Shown: piece by piece, positions 43,756-52,652 of the stretch
Layout: the number at the start of each line of letters is the position of its first letter
Position numbering within the stretch: position 1 is the stretch's first letter
NCBI GenBank assembly: GCA_036783645.1
Contig: DAIPWT010000020.1
Span: 1-64,000, forward strand
Length of the DNA: 64,000 nt
From: UBA4732 sp002404095
Lineage (GTDB): Bacteria; Planctomycetota; Planctomycetia; Gemmatales; Gemmataceae
Direction: 5' to 3'
The notes under the pieces: model-generated
Database searches by the model: none
What the model was told of the DNA's origin: nothing
Seen by the model: the letters and a program-made list of their open reading frames with translations, nothing else
Program-made: the position numbers and the translations under genes

Positions 43756-45918
43756 ATGTTGTTCACCAGGGTTTCCACCCAGAGCGCGGCTTCCCGTCTT
43801 CGACGGCCGCGGCCGTTCGCCTTGGGGCTGCTTTTCACCATTCTCACCACGGCCGCGGCCGTCGCCGTCCCCCAGGCGCCACCGCCGCCCGACGACCCCG
43901 TCGGCGCCCTTCAGGAAATCCTCAAGGCGGCGCCGGCGCAAGACCTCGATGCACGCCTACAAAAAATGAACAAGCTCATCGACCAGATGGAGCTGGACCA
44001 GCTGAGCCGCGCCCTCCTGCTCCAGGATTGGCCGTCGCAAGCCTTCGTTTCATCCGAAGTGCAGGACAAGCGGTTGGCCAATGACGAAAACGCCCGCAAA
44101 CGAGTCGCCCAACGGTTCGTGCAGAAAGCCCAAGACGCCATCAAGGCGGTTCGCGCGGCGCCCCAACAAACCGAACCCGCGCTGCGATCCGCCTCCTGGC
44201 TCGCCAAGGCGGCGACGGCCAACCTGATCGGCGAAACCGCCGCCGCCGCCCGCAAGCTGGACCGCCTCGCTCAGATCGGAAGCAGCGGCTCGTTGCGCAC
44301 GGGCAGTGCGGCGCCAAAAATCCACGTCGGCTACCTCGCGGAATTGCTCAAAGACCTGACTCCCGATCTGGTGGAATTGGCGAAGCAGAGAGACGCGAAC
44401 GCCGCGGCGGCGAACGAGGAGGCGCGCCGATCCGCCGCCCGCGCGCTGGGCCAGATTGAGCCGCTTGAACCCGCGAAAGTCGTGGGAACGTTGGCTCAGC
44501 TGATGGACGACGCGAAAAATCCCTTGGACCTCCGCGTGACCGCGGCCAACGCCTTGGTGAACCTATCGGGCGTGGCGTCCGAAGAGATGCAAAGCTCCCT
44601 CGGCCTCCAAGAGGGAGTGCAAAGCCGCTTCGTGGATTACACTGAGCTGGTATGGAAGGCGGTTCTGCAAAAAGGGCTGGCTCCTAGCCAGCCGGTCGAA
44701 ATCCGTCGCGCTTGCTTGCACGCCTTCGCGCGAATCACTCTTGAGATGTTGGACATCTCGGTTATCCCTGAAAAGAATTTCGCCACGTTTCGATCCGACT
44801 CCGACGATGCGGCCATTGCCTTGCAGGAAGAGAACAAGTATTACCACCGCCTGGCCGGCGTATTCGACATGTTCCAGAAGAACGCCGCGCCTCTGGCGGC
44901 GGCGGTTGAGGATCCGGACCCCGAGGCGCGGCAAACGGCCATCTCCATTCTCTCGGATTTGGCCGTCATTCGGCAGCGGCTGAAGAACCTGGCCGCGGGC
45001 GAGACGCCGGCGGAGCCTTCCGTCGCCCCCACCCCCACCGAGCCGACGGATCCGACGGGCAAACGGGTGAAGCCTCAAGCGGCCCGATTCGCAGGCGCGG
45101 CGCTGATCCTGGCAGCCGCGGATGAGCCGATTCCGCCCAAGAAAAAGTCGGAAAAGGGAAAGTCGGAACAGGAGGCGTTCGATTCCCTGTCCCACGGGTT
45201 GGAAAAAACGGTTGCCGCCTTGAAGCAACAGCTGACGGCGCCGGACGTGGCGTCGCGTCGCGCCGCGATGGACGTGCTGGAAAGCCTGGGGGAAGGGTCG
45301 TTCTCCGCCGTCGATGCCATAACGGAGGCGTTGCGCGACCCGGACATTTTCGTGCGCTGGGCCGCGGCGCGGACATTGGGTGAACTGACGAAAACGGAAA
45401 CGGCCAAGAAGAAGTTTAGCTCTGATCAAGCGGAGGCGGCGGTTCTGGGCACGACGGACCTGTTAAGAGATCAGGACCTTGGCGTGCGGTTGGCCGCCGC
45501 CACCGCCCTGGAACGCTTCGGCCCGCGCGCCCGCTCGGCGGCGCCGACATTGACGCGAATGCTCAACCACTCGCAGACGGTGGCGGCCCTTAATCTTGTG
45601 CCGAACCAGAGAACCGAGCCGGAGTTGGTGACGGGCGACCCGACAGTTCGCATTACGGCTTTTCGCGCCCTCGAAGCGATTGGCGGCGAGGAACTACAAC
45701 GGGCGCTGCCGGAGGCCGTGATCGCCTTGAACGATCATAGCGTTCAGGTGCGTCAGGCCGCGGCGGACACGATTGGCCGAGCCGGTCCGAAGGCCACGGA
45801 AGCCTACCGTGACGAACTTGTTCGGGCCTTGGGTAAGGCGCTGGAGGATCCCGAAGGCGACGTTCGGCGTTCGGTAAGCGGCGCCTTGCTGCGACTGATG
45901 CCGCCGAAGAGCAAATGA
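43756..45918 (+). CDS. secreted HEAT-repeat protein
   Basis: A 720-residue protein with a signal peptide (GLLFTILTTAAAVAVPQA) and an elongated helical body. HEAT repeats are clear in the last third: RDPDIFVRWAAARTLGEL, DQDLGVRLAAATALERFGPRA and LNDHSVQVRQAAADTIGRAGPKA. It probably serves as a scaffold outside the cytoplasm. The ATG at 43756 was chosen for its signal peptide; the frame starts at 43651. It converges with clpS, with a hairpin between. Confidence 0.8.
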   Translation: MLFTRVSTQSAASRLRRPRPFALGLLFTILTTAAAVAVPQAPPPPDDPVGALQEILKAAPAQDLDARLQKMNKLIDQMELDQLSRALLLQDWPSQAFVSSEVQDKRLANDENARKRVAQRFVQKAQDAIKAVRAAPQQTEPALRSASWLAKAATANLIGETAAAARKLDRLAQIGSSGSLRTGSAAPKIHVGYLAELLKDLTPDLVELAKQRDANAAAANEEARRSAARALGQIEPLEPAKVVGTLAQLMDDAKNPLDLRVTAANALVNLSGVASEEMQSSLGLQEGVQSRFVDYTELVWKAVLQKGLAPSQPVEIRRACLHAFARITLEMLDISVIPEKNFATFRSDSDDAAIALQEENKYYHRLAGVFDMFQKNAAPLAAAVEDPDPEARQTAISILSDLAVIRQRLKNLAAGETPAEPSVAPTPTEPTDPTGKRVKPQAARFAGAALILAAADEPIPPKKKSEKGKSEQEAFDSLSHGLEKTVAALKQQLTAPDVASRRAAMDVLESLGEGSFSAVDAITEALRDPDIFVRWAAARTLGELTKTETAKKKFSSDQAEAAVLGTTDLLRDQDLGVRLAAATALERFGPRARSAAPTLTRMLNHSQTVAALNLVPNQRTEPELVTGDPTVRITAFRALEAIGGEELQRALPEAVIALNDHSVQVRQAAADTIGRAGPKATEAYRDELVRALGKALEDPEGDVRRSVSGALLRLMPPKSK

Positions 45919-45930
45919 CGAATGTTTGCT

Positions 45931-45996
45931 CTACAAGCTCCGAGCGCAAGCGAGGGGTTGACGCAAAACCCCCTCGCTTGCGCTCGGGGCTTGTAG
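45931..45996. terminator. near-perfect 29-bp hairpin between convergent genes (family C)
   Basis: CTACAAGCTCCGAGCGCAAG begins the left arm at 45931; the right arm ends at 45996 with one mismatch and one extra base. Loop about seven nt. It is placed between the HEAT-protein stop (45918) and the clpS stop (46006), so it may end both transcripts. Confidence 0.75.
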
Positions 45997-46005
45997 AAAC
46001 CCGCC

Positions 46006-46335
46006 CTACACTGCCGGTTCAATGACCGCCGTCATCGACCCTTGGCATCTCGCCATGAGCGGGTCGGGGCCGAAGGCGTGAATCTGCTCCTGCTTCAACT
46101 CCGCGTGTTCTCTTGTTGTCGTTAAAAGGATGACGCGGCCTGTCGAGTCCACTTCCTTCGCCATTTGATATCCCTTTTCGCGTGGATAGCCGAACAACAC
46201 CTGCAACATCGCGATCACATATTCGTAGGAGTGATCGTCGTCGTTGAGGAGGATGACGTTGTAAGGCGGTTGCCGTTGGGTGCGCTCCTTCAAACGCGGC
46301 TGAGGAATGGCCGGCAGAGTCATCGGTTCGCTCAT
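46006..46335 (-). CDS. clpS: ClpS adaptor for Clp protease
   Basis: ClpS delivers N-degron substrates to ClpAP-type proteases. The 109-residue protein has PYNVILLNDDDHSYEYVI, VLFGYPREKGYQMAKEVD and the E-L-K-Q-E-Q-I-H end, typical of ClpS. It is the second gene after the FHA-SpoIIE phosphatase (15-base gap), so the two are probably cotranscribed. No clpA is near. GGAG precedes the ATG at 46335. Confidence 0.9.
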   Translation of the reverse strand: MSEPMTLPAIPQPRLKERTQRQPPYNVILLNDDDHSYEYVIAMLQVLFGYPREKGYQMAKEVDSTGRVILLTTTREHAELKQEQIHAFGPDPLMARCQGSMTAVIEPAV

Positions 46336-46350
46336 GGCAGTTGCTCCGCT

Positions 46351-47985
46351 TCAATCGACCCGGCCGAAACAAACCATCGTCAGGTCGTCCGGCGCCTCGC
46401 GGCCGGAGGCGTGATGCATCACGGCCTGGAGAAGCAACTCGCCGATGACGCGCGGGGTGGTGGGGCCGGACGCATCTTGGACAGCTTCGCGAATGCCTGG
46501 AAAGCCGAACCGAACGCCGCCGGGGCTGAGCATGTCGGTGAGGCCGTCGCTGAACATCACCAGGCAATCGCCGGGCTGTAAGACGACCCCGCATGAGTCG
46601 TATTGGTAGTCTTCCATGATGCCGAGGGGCAAGCCGGAGATCGCCATGGGCACGGCGTCCGTCAGCCTGCGGTCGGCGTGGTGATACCACATCGGCGAGT
46701 CGTGGCCGGCGTTGGCCAGGGTGACGGAGTGATTGATCGGATCGAGAACCGCCGCGGCCAGAGTGACGAAGCGGTCCATCGGGCTGGTGAACTCGTAGAG
46801 CAGGTTGTTAAGCTTGCTGACGACCCGGCCGAGTTCCGCCTCGGTGAGCATACTGAAGCGGGCGTCGGAGGACAGCTTGGCCATCAGCAGCGCGGCCGGA
46901 ACTCCCTTGCCGGCCACGTCGCCCAGCGTCACGCCGAGCCGGCCGTCGGCCAACGGAATGAAACCGTAATAGTCGCCGCCGACTTCGTTGGCCGGATTGT
47001 AGTGGGCGTAGAACTCGTAGCCGGCCACCTTCGGCAGAGTTCGCGGCAGAAAGCTCATCTGCACCTGGCGCGCCAACACCAAGTCGCGCTGGACCTTTTC
47101 CTGATGGACGGTCTCTTCGTGCAGCCGGGCGTTGTCCAAAGCGACGGCGGCCTGGTTAGCGACGCCCCAGAGCAATTTAAGATCTTCCTGGTTGAATTTC
47201 TTGGTGCTGTGCTGGGCGTCGAGTTGGATGACGCCGAAGGCCTTGCCGTTGGGGGCGCACAATGGCACGCACATGACCGAGCGGATGCGGAAGTCCATGA
47301 CGCTCTGGTTGAGCTGGACGCGCTCGTCGGTTTTGGCGTCCGCGCTCAAAAAGGCTTGACTGTCCTGCAAGCACCGCCGCACGATGCCGCGGCTGAAGCG
47401 CGCGGACGTTTCCTCTTGAGGCTGACGCGTCTTCACCATTTTGGGGATGAGTTTTTTGCCGTCGTCCTCCGCCAGGATAAGGAAACAGCGGTCGGCCTGA
47501 CGAAATAGTTGGAACAGGCTGTCGCCTATCTTGGGGAAGAGCTGTTCGAGCTGGAGCGTCTTAGTTAGGTTGCTGCTAATCTCCAACAAGCCGCGCAGCC
47601 GTTCGGCCGGCTGGGATTCGAGCAGCAAGTGACTGCTCTGATTGAGTACCGCCTCGACGGTGGTGTTGGTCGGTTCCTCCGGCGCGTCCTCGCCGCCGTC
47701 GTTTTCCTGAAAGACGGCGAGGAAGTCGCAGATGCGGATCTTGTCGTTGTTCTTGAGCGGCGTACGGTTGGTGATGGCTTGGTTGTTGACGAACGTGCCG
47801 TTGCGGCTTTGCTTGTCCTCGATGAAATAGTGGCCGTCCACGCGGACGATCTGGGCGTGTTCACGGCTGACCGAAGTGATGGGGATGACGATTCCACACT
47901 CGGGATTTCGGCCCAAGATGAATTTGTCGCCGTCCAAAGGAATCTGCGTCCCTTCGTCCGGCTTAACGACTTGCAAAGTTGCCAT
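46351..47985 (-). CDS. FHA-GAF-SpoIIE/PP2C family phosphatase
   Basis: A 544-residue signalling protein. The FHA domain (ILGRNPEC, SVSREHAQI, SRNGTFVN) at residues ~20-95 should bind phosphothreonine. A GAF-like domain follows at ~140-300 (RLRGLLEISSNL, then GVIQLDAQH). The SpoIIE/RsbU phosphatase domain has GGDYYGFIPLADGRLGVTLG, DVAGKGVPAALLMA and MFSDGLTDM, with metal-binding Asp. Such proteins reset anti-anti-sigma switches. AGGAG about eight bases upstream fits the ATG at 47985. The STAS protein at 22012-22398 is a possible but unlinked target. Confidence 0.9.
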   Translation of the reverse strand: MATLQVVKPDEGTQIPLDGDKFILGRNPECGIVIPITSVSREHAQIVRVDGHYFIEDKQSRNGTFVNNQAITNRTPLKNNDKIRICDFLAVFQENDGGEDAPEEPTNTTVEAVLNQSSHLLLESQPAERLRGLLEISSNLTKTLQLEQLFPKIGDSLFQLFRQADRCFLILAEDDGKKLIPKMVKTRQPQEETSARFSRGIVRRCLQDSQAFLSADAKTDERVQLNQSVMDFRIRSVMCVPLCAPNGKAFGVIQLDAQHSTKKFNQEDLKLLWGVANQAAVALDNARLHEETVHQEKVQRDLVLARQVQMSFLPRTLPKVAGYEFYAHYNPANEVGGDYYGFIPLADGRLGVTLGDVAGKGVPAALLMAKLSSDARFSMLTEAELGRVVSKLNNLLYEFTSPMDRFVTLAAAVLDPINHSVTLANAGHDSPMWYHHADRRLTDAVPMAISGLPLGIMEDYQYDSCGVVLQPGDCLVMFSDGLTDMLSPGGVRFGFPGIREAVQDASGPTTPRVIGELLLQAVMHHASGREAPDDLTMVCFGRVD

Positions 47986-48008
47986 CACATGACTCCTGGC
48001 GACACTAA

Positions 48009-48085
48009 AGGTACTAGCAGTAGGCGAGCCGCCGGCCTTGTCCCTGCGGGGACGAACCCCGCCGCTCGCTTTTGGTTAGTACCTC
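48009..48085. repeat. hairpin-forming repeat (family D-type)
   Basis: AGGTACTA near 48009 pairs with TAGTACCT near 48078-48085; inside, GGCGAGCC-type arms pair with GCTCGC. It lies upstream of the FHA phosphatase gene and 180 bases before the NHL gene. Similar arms occur at 49523-49588 and 60121-60200. Confidence 0.6.
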
Positions 48086-48262
48086 TAAGGAAGGCACCGT
48101 ATTCTAACGGGGTCTTGCCAAGGTTTCAAGAAAATGGTCAGACAATTTTACCGCCTGCCGCGCCCGCAAGGAAATCCTTGACGGCCGGCTTCCAGTCGGC
48201 CACACTATATATCGCCTAAGCCAAGAAGCGGGCAGCCTCGCTTTTCTCAAGGAGACGACGAC

Positions 48263-49503
48263 ATGAGTGAACATCTTTTCCCGTGCCGATTGACCCGGCG
48301 TGATTTCCTCTGGACCGCCGGCGCCGCGAGCGCCGCGGCGGCCGGCCTTTTGGCGACGGGCCGCGGCGCGGCCGACGCCAAGCCGGCGCCGACGACCCTN
48401 NNNNNNNNNCCTGTGCGATATGCAATCCATCGTCATGGTCTTCCAGTCGTACGCCCAGCCGCGGCGGCTCGGCTTTCGCGACCGCATGCGTCGGCAAGCC
48501 AAAGACCGCGTCCGCCAAGCCGGCGCCGACGACCCTCGGCAGCGGCAAGTGGACCTACACGCTCGACGACGACTGGGGCAAATTGCCGGCCGAGATGAAC
48601 TACGGCTTTGGCTGCGCTCTCGTGGTCGATTCGCAAGACCGCGTCTTTGTCACCTCGCGCTCGGCCAGCCCGTGCGTCGCCATCTTCGACAAAGACGGCA
48701 AACTGTCCGAAACGTGGAGCAAGCAGTTCGCCGAGGAGATCGGCTTCCAGAAACCGGAGCAGGTTGCCGCCACCGCCCACGGGTTGTATTTGAGCAAGGA
48801 AGGCGACACGGAATACCTTTATTGGACCGAAAACGTCGCCGGCGACGGCAAGGCTTCGCCAAAAATAGGCGCCCGCGTCTACAAGACCGACATGAAGGGC
48901 AAAGTCCTTTACACCATCGGAAATGTAGAAAAAGCATCGTCCACGTCGCAGAAGTTCGACTTCACCAACCCGACCGACGTGGCCGTCGCCGCCAACGGTG
49001 ACATTTACGTCGTGGACGGCTATGGCAGCCAATTGCTGTACCGCTTCGACAAGAACTTCAAGCACATCAAGACCATCGGCGGCCCCGGCAACGCCCACGG
49101 CAAGTTCAACATCTGCCACGGCGTCTGGATCAACACGCTCAAAAAAGACAAGGAACCGGAAGTCTACGTCGCCGACCGCGCCAACAACCGCGTCGAGGTT
49201 TATTCGCTCGACCTGGAGTACAAACGGACGCTACCCGACTTCCGTATGCCGTGCTGCTTCTACCAGCACGAAGGTCAGCTTTACGTGCCCGAGTTGGGGG
49301 CGCGGGTGTCGATCCTCGACGCCGACGACAAAATTCTGGCCCGGCTGGGCGACGGACAGGGAATCAAGACGGAAGAGATCCAGAAACATCCCGACAAGTT
49401 CGCCACGCCTCACGCGCTGACGGTGGCGAGCAATGGCGACCTGTATGTTATTGAGTGGGTGTCGTACGGCCGGCCGCGGAAGTTCAAGCCGACGCCCGCG
49501 TGA
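48263..49503 (+). CDS. Tat-exported NHL/six-bladed beta-propeller protein, interrupted by an assembly gap
   Basis: The N-terminus (LTRRDFLWTAGAAS) is a twin-arginine signal. After 48536 the same protein continues as GSGKWTYTLDDDWGKLPAEM and a propeller of NHL-like repeats (for example NPTDVAVAANGDIYVVDGYG). Between lie the 10-N gap and ~127 bases that break the frame. A 23-base stretch is found on both sides of the break (48377-48399 and 48514-48536); deleting one copy and the insert restores one reading frame. The protein would be ~366 residues. It probably binds a sugar or protein outside the cell; substrate unknown. Confidence 0.7.
48400..48409. other. assembly gap of 10 N
   Basis: Ten undetermined bases lie inside the Tat-exported propeller gene and adjoin a suspected artificial insert. 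Confidence 0.99.
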
Positions 49504-49522
49504 GCGGTGGAACCAAAGCAAC

Positions 49523-49588
49523 CAGGCGAGCGGCAAGGCTCTATGCCCATCGTCCGGCGCGCCGGGATAAACCCGGCGGCTCGCCTGG
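49523..49588. terminator. hairpin with T-rich tail (family D) after the propeller gene
   Basis: CCAGGCGAGC at 49523-49532 pairs with GCTCGCCTGG at 49579-49588, with an inner GCCGGGATAAACCCGGC stem at 49561-49577. CGCTTTTCTTA follows. This resembles a terminator for the propeller gene. Confidence 0.65.
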
Positions 49589-49645
49589 CGCTTTTCTTAC
49601 AATGGACTCAGTTAGACCGCATTCCGCTCCGAGGGCTGCGTCGCC

Positions 49646-51400
49646 GTGTCTGATCGACCTCGTATCCTGGTCCTTGGCGAAGCCGGCGCCGCCGCCGTCG
49701 AGTTGCTGCGCCGTTGGCCGGAGGCCGAAGCCGTTCCCGTCCCGTCTCTCGCTTGCGCTCTGGAGATGATCGGTAAAGAACATTTCGACGCCGTTGTAGC
49801 CAATCCTGGCGACACGACGGTCCTGAACACTGCGCGCCATCTGCTTCAGTCGCAACGCATACTCGCGGCCGTGCCCGACGGCCTCGCTTTGGTCGATTTC
49901 GATCTCAAAGTCCGCTGGGCCAACCCCGCTTTCCGGGCGTGGTGCGAAGGCGAAGTCGTCGGCCGCGGCTTCTACGACGCCCTCGGCTCGCCGGAAATCT
50001 CCGGCCCCGATTACTGTCCCTTTCATACCGCTTTAACCAACCTCCGCACCCTTCGCGCCTCCGGCTCGTTGGCGGCGCCCTCCGCCGTTACCGCCTGCCT
50101 CGCCTGTCGCGGCAACCTTACTCTCGACCTTCACGTCTCGCCTCTTGATGGACCCACGGGCGCCGAGCCGTTGCTGCTCGTTTTGGCCCGCGACGTGAGC
50201 CGATCCGTCGAACAGCAGCACAAACTCGACGCCCTCCACAAGGCCGGCCGGGAACTCGCCGCCCTGGCGCCCGAACAACTTGCCGAGATGAGCGTCGCCG
50301 AGCGCATCGAGCTGATGAAGCTCAACATCCGCCGCTTCACGCGCGACTTACTGCATTATGACGTAATTGAGATCCGCATTATCGATCAGCAGACGGGCCG
50401 GCTGGAACTGCTGTTACAGGAAGGCATGGAACCCGGCGCCGCCGACCGCGTTCTCCTGCCCGCGCCCGAGGGCAACGGCGTCACCGGCTACGTCGCCGCG
50501 GTGGGCAAGGGCTATCTCTGCGCGGACACGCGTCTCGACCCGCTCTACCTGCCCGGTTCGCCGGGGGCGCGCAGCTCGCTGACGGTGCCGCTCATTCACC
50601 AGGATCAAGTGATCGGCACGTTCAATGTGGAAAGCCCCGAAGCGAACCATTTCAACGAAGATGATCTGCAATTCGCCGAGATATTCAGCCACGAAATCGC
50701 CGACGCTCTGCACACGCTCGACCTGCTGTCGGCCGAGAAGAGCGGCACGGCCACGCAGTCGATCGAGGCGGTCAACCGCGAGGTGGCGCTGCCGGTGGAC
50801 GAGATCTTGGCGGACGCGGCGTCGGTGTTGGAGCGTTACATCGGCCATGAGCCGGAGATCGCCGACAAGCTCCGCAAGATCCTCGCGGCCGCCCGGTCGA
50901 TCAAACAGAGCATCCAGAAAGTGGGCGAAGATCTGGCGCCGAGCAAGCCGGCCGCCGCTGGTTCCCGACAGCCGAAGCCGGCGCCGTTGAAGGGCGTGCG
51001 CGTGCTGGTGGCCGACGGCGATGAACGCGTGCGCCGCACCGCGCACGGACTGTTGGGCCGCTGGGGCTGCGTGGTGGAAACGGCGCGCGACGGCCGTGAG
51101 GCGCTGACGATGGCGCGGCTCGGCGCCTACGACGCAATCCTGGCCGACATCCGCTTGCCGGACGTGCCGGGCTACGAGGCGTACACCAAGCTGCGCGAGG
51201 CCCAGCCGCAGGCGCGGGTGATCCTCATGACCTCCTATGGCTATGACCCAAGCCATACGCTCGTGAAGGCGCGCCAGGACGGTTTGCGGCACGTCCTATT
51301 CAAACCTTTTCGGGTGGACCAACTCCTCAACGCGCTGACTTTCGACGGCAGCCCGCCGTCGGCGCCAGAAAAGCAGAGTACGGTTGTCGAAATGAAATGA
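49646..51400 (+). CDS. PAS/GAF protein with C-terminal response-regulator receiver domain
   Basis: A 584-residue signalling protein. An N-terminal receiver-like stretch is degenerate. A PAS-like region (LVDFDLKVRWANPAFRAW) follows, then a GAF domain (about residues 215-375). The C-terminal receiver has the phospho-accepting Asp in ILADIRLPD and the conserved Lys in LFKPF. There is no histidine kinase or DNA-binding output, so it may pass a signal by protein contact. The start is a GTG at 49646. A hairpin follows the stop. Confidence 0.82.
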   Translation: MSDRPRILVLGEAGAAAVELLRRWPEAEAVPVPSLACALEMIGKEHFDAVVANPGDTTVLNTARHLLQSQRILAAVPDGLALVDFDLKVRWANPAFRAWCEGEVVGRGFYDALGSPEISGPDYCPFHTALTNLRTLRASGSLAAPSAVTACLACRGNLTLDLHVSPLDGPTGAEPLLLVLARDVSRSVEQQHKLDALHKAGRELAALAPEQLAEMSVAERIELMKLNIRRFTRDLLHYDVIEIRIIDQQTGRLELLLQEGMEPGAADRVLLPAPEGNGVTGYVAAVGKGYLCADTRLDPLYLPGSPGARSSLTVPLIHQDQVIGTFNVESPEANHFNEDDLQFAEIFSHEIADALHTLDLLSAEKSGTATQSIEAVNREVALPVDEILADAASVLERYIGHEPEIADKLRKILAAARSIKQSIQKVGEDLAPSKPAAAGSRQPKPAPLKGVRVLVADGDERVRRTAHGLLGRWGCVVETARDGREALTMARLGAYDAILADIRLPDVPGYEAYTKLREAQPQARVILMTSYGYDPSHTLVKARQDGLRHVLFKPFRVDQLLNALTFDGSPPSAPEKQSTVVEMK

Positions 51401-51411
51401 TAAAATGATTT

Positions 51412-51493
51412 GGCGAGCCGGGTCGCGTAAGCGCCCGGAGTTTCCCTGCCATCGCTGAAACCAACTCCGGGCGCTTACGCGACCCGGCTCGCC
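51412..51493. terminator. perfect 31-bp hairpin (family B copy 1)
   Basis: Arms 51412-51442 and 51463-51493 match perfectly; the core begins GGCGAGCCGGGTCGCGTAAG. It starts 11 bases after the response-regulator stop and ends 23 bases before the metallophosphoesterase ATG. The same arms recur at 56335-56414 and, altered, 52807-52885. Confidence 0.8.
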
Positions 51494-51515
51494 GCGTTCT
51501 CCAACCCCTTTTGCC

Positions 51516-52652
51516 ATGCTTCTACTCTTCATCGCGGCCTGTCTGGGTCATTTGGTTTTGATGGTGGCTAGTCACAACTGGTTCTACGGTCTGCCGCTGC
51601 CACACTGGATGACCGACGCCATTCACTTGCTGCACGGCCTCCTCGTGCTGGCGTTCCCGCCGCTGCTCTGGTGGAACCTATCAAGTCTTTTTGACTTCGG
51701 GACGTTCGGGGGCGGGGCGCTGTCGGCCTACGTCATCCTTTGCTGGACGGCGGCATTGGTGCTGCTGCCGATCAACATCGCCTTCCGTGTGCTGCGGCCG
51801 AAACCTCGCGCTCTCGGAAAGGTGCAATCCGAGATCGTCAATATAGTCAAACAACTCGGCGGCCCGCCGGCCGGCGTCGGCAAGAAGCGGTTGGAGCCGC
51901 TATTGCCGTGGAATGAAGCCTGGCAGGTCGAATACGTGGAGCGAACTCTGCACATGCCGCGCCTGCCCGCCGCGTGGGAGGGACTGACCATCCTGCACCT
52001 GAGCGACCTGCACTTATGCGGTACGCCGGATCGGGCCTGGTTTCGGGCAGTGATGGACCGTTGCGCCGCCTGGGAACCGGACCTCATCGCCGTCACGGGC
52101 GACCTAGCCGACGGCCTCGACTACATCCGTTGGGTCGCGCCCGTCCTCGGCCGGCTGCGTTGCAAGACTGCCGCCTTCGCCATCCTCGGCAATCACGATG
52201 AATGGTACGCTCCGGACAAAGTGCGGCGCCGGCTGCGCCGCATCGGTATGCACGTCCTCGGCAACAGCTGGGAACAGCTCGACGTGCGCGGCGAACCGCT
52301 GGTGGTGATCGGCCAGGAATCGCCGTGGTTTCCTCCGGCGCCCGATTTGAGCGCGTGTCCGGCGGGGCCGTTCCGGCTGTGCCTGAGCCATACGCCGGAC
52401 AACATTCGTTGGGCGCAACGGGCCGGCGTCGATCTTATGTTGTCCGGCCACGTCCACGGCGGTCAAATTCGGTTGCCGGTAATCGGCTCGATCTTGGTGC
52501 CGAGTCGTTATGGCCGGCGTTACGACTGCGGCGTTTTCGACGAGGCGCCGACACTGTTGCACGTTAGCCGTGGTCTGGGCGGCGACCATCCGGTCCGCTT
52601 CCTATGCCGACCGGAGGCGACGCGGCTCATCCTGCGACGGCCGTTGGATTGA
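51516..52652 (+). CDS. membrane-associated metallophosphoesterase
   Basis: A 378-residue protein. Three or four hydrophobic helices cover the first ~105 residues. The catalytic domain has LHLSDLHLCG, VTGDLADG, ILGNHDEW, LSHTPDN and LSGHVHGGQ, giving the full di-metal site. It resembles YkuE/UDP-sugar or lipid phosphoesterases of the calcineurin type, but the substrate cannot be told. Its last 26 bases overlap the convergent GT87 gene. Confidence 0.88.
   Translation: MLLLFIAACLGHLVLMVASHNWFYGLPLPHWMTDAIHLLHGLLVLAFPPLLWWNLSSLFDFGTFGGGALSAYVILCWTAALVLLPINIAFRVLRPKPRALGKVQSEIVNIVKQLGGPPAGVGKKRLEPLLPWNEAWQVEYVERTLHMPRLPAAWEGLTILHLSDLHLCGTPDRAWFRAVMDRCAAWEPDLIAVTGDLADGLDYIRWVAPVLGRLRCKTAAFAILGNHDEWYAPDKVRRRLRRIGMHVLGNSWEQLDVRGEPLVVIGQESPWFPPAPDLSACPAGPFRLCLSHTPDNIRWAQRAGVDLMLSGHVHGGQIRLPVIGSILVPSRYGRRYDCGVFDEAPTLLHVSRGLGGDHPVRFLCRPEATRLILRRPLD

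Noticed and set aside
48300..49001. A frame with an ABC-ATPase-like MVFQSYA near the gap.
   Set aside because: It spans the N gap and reads out of frame; at most it is a fragment joined by the assembly.
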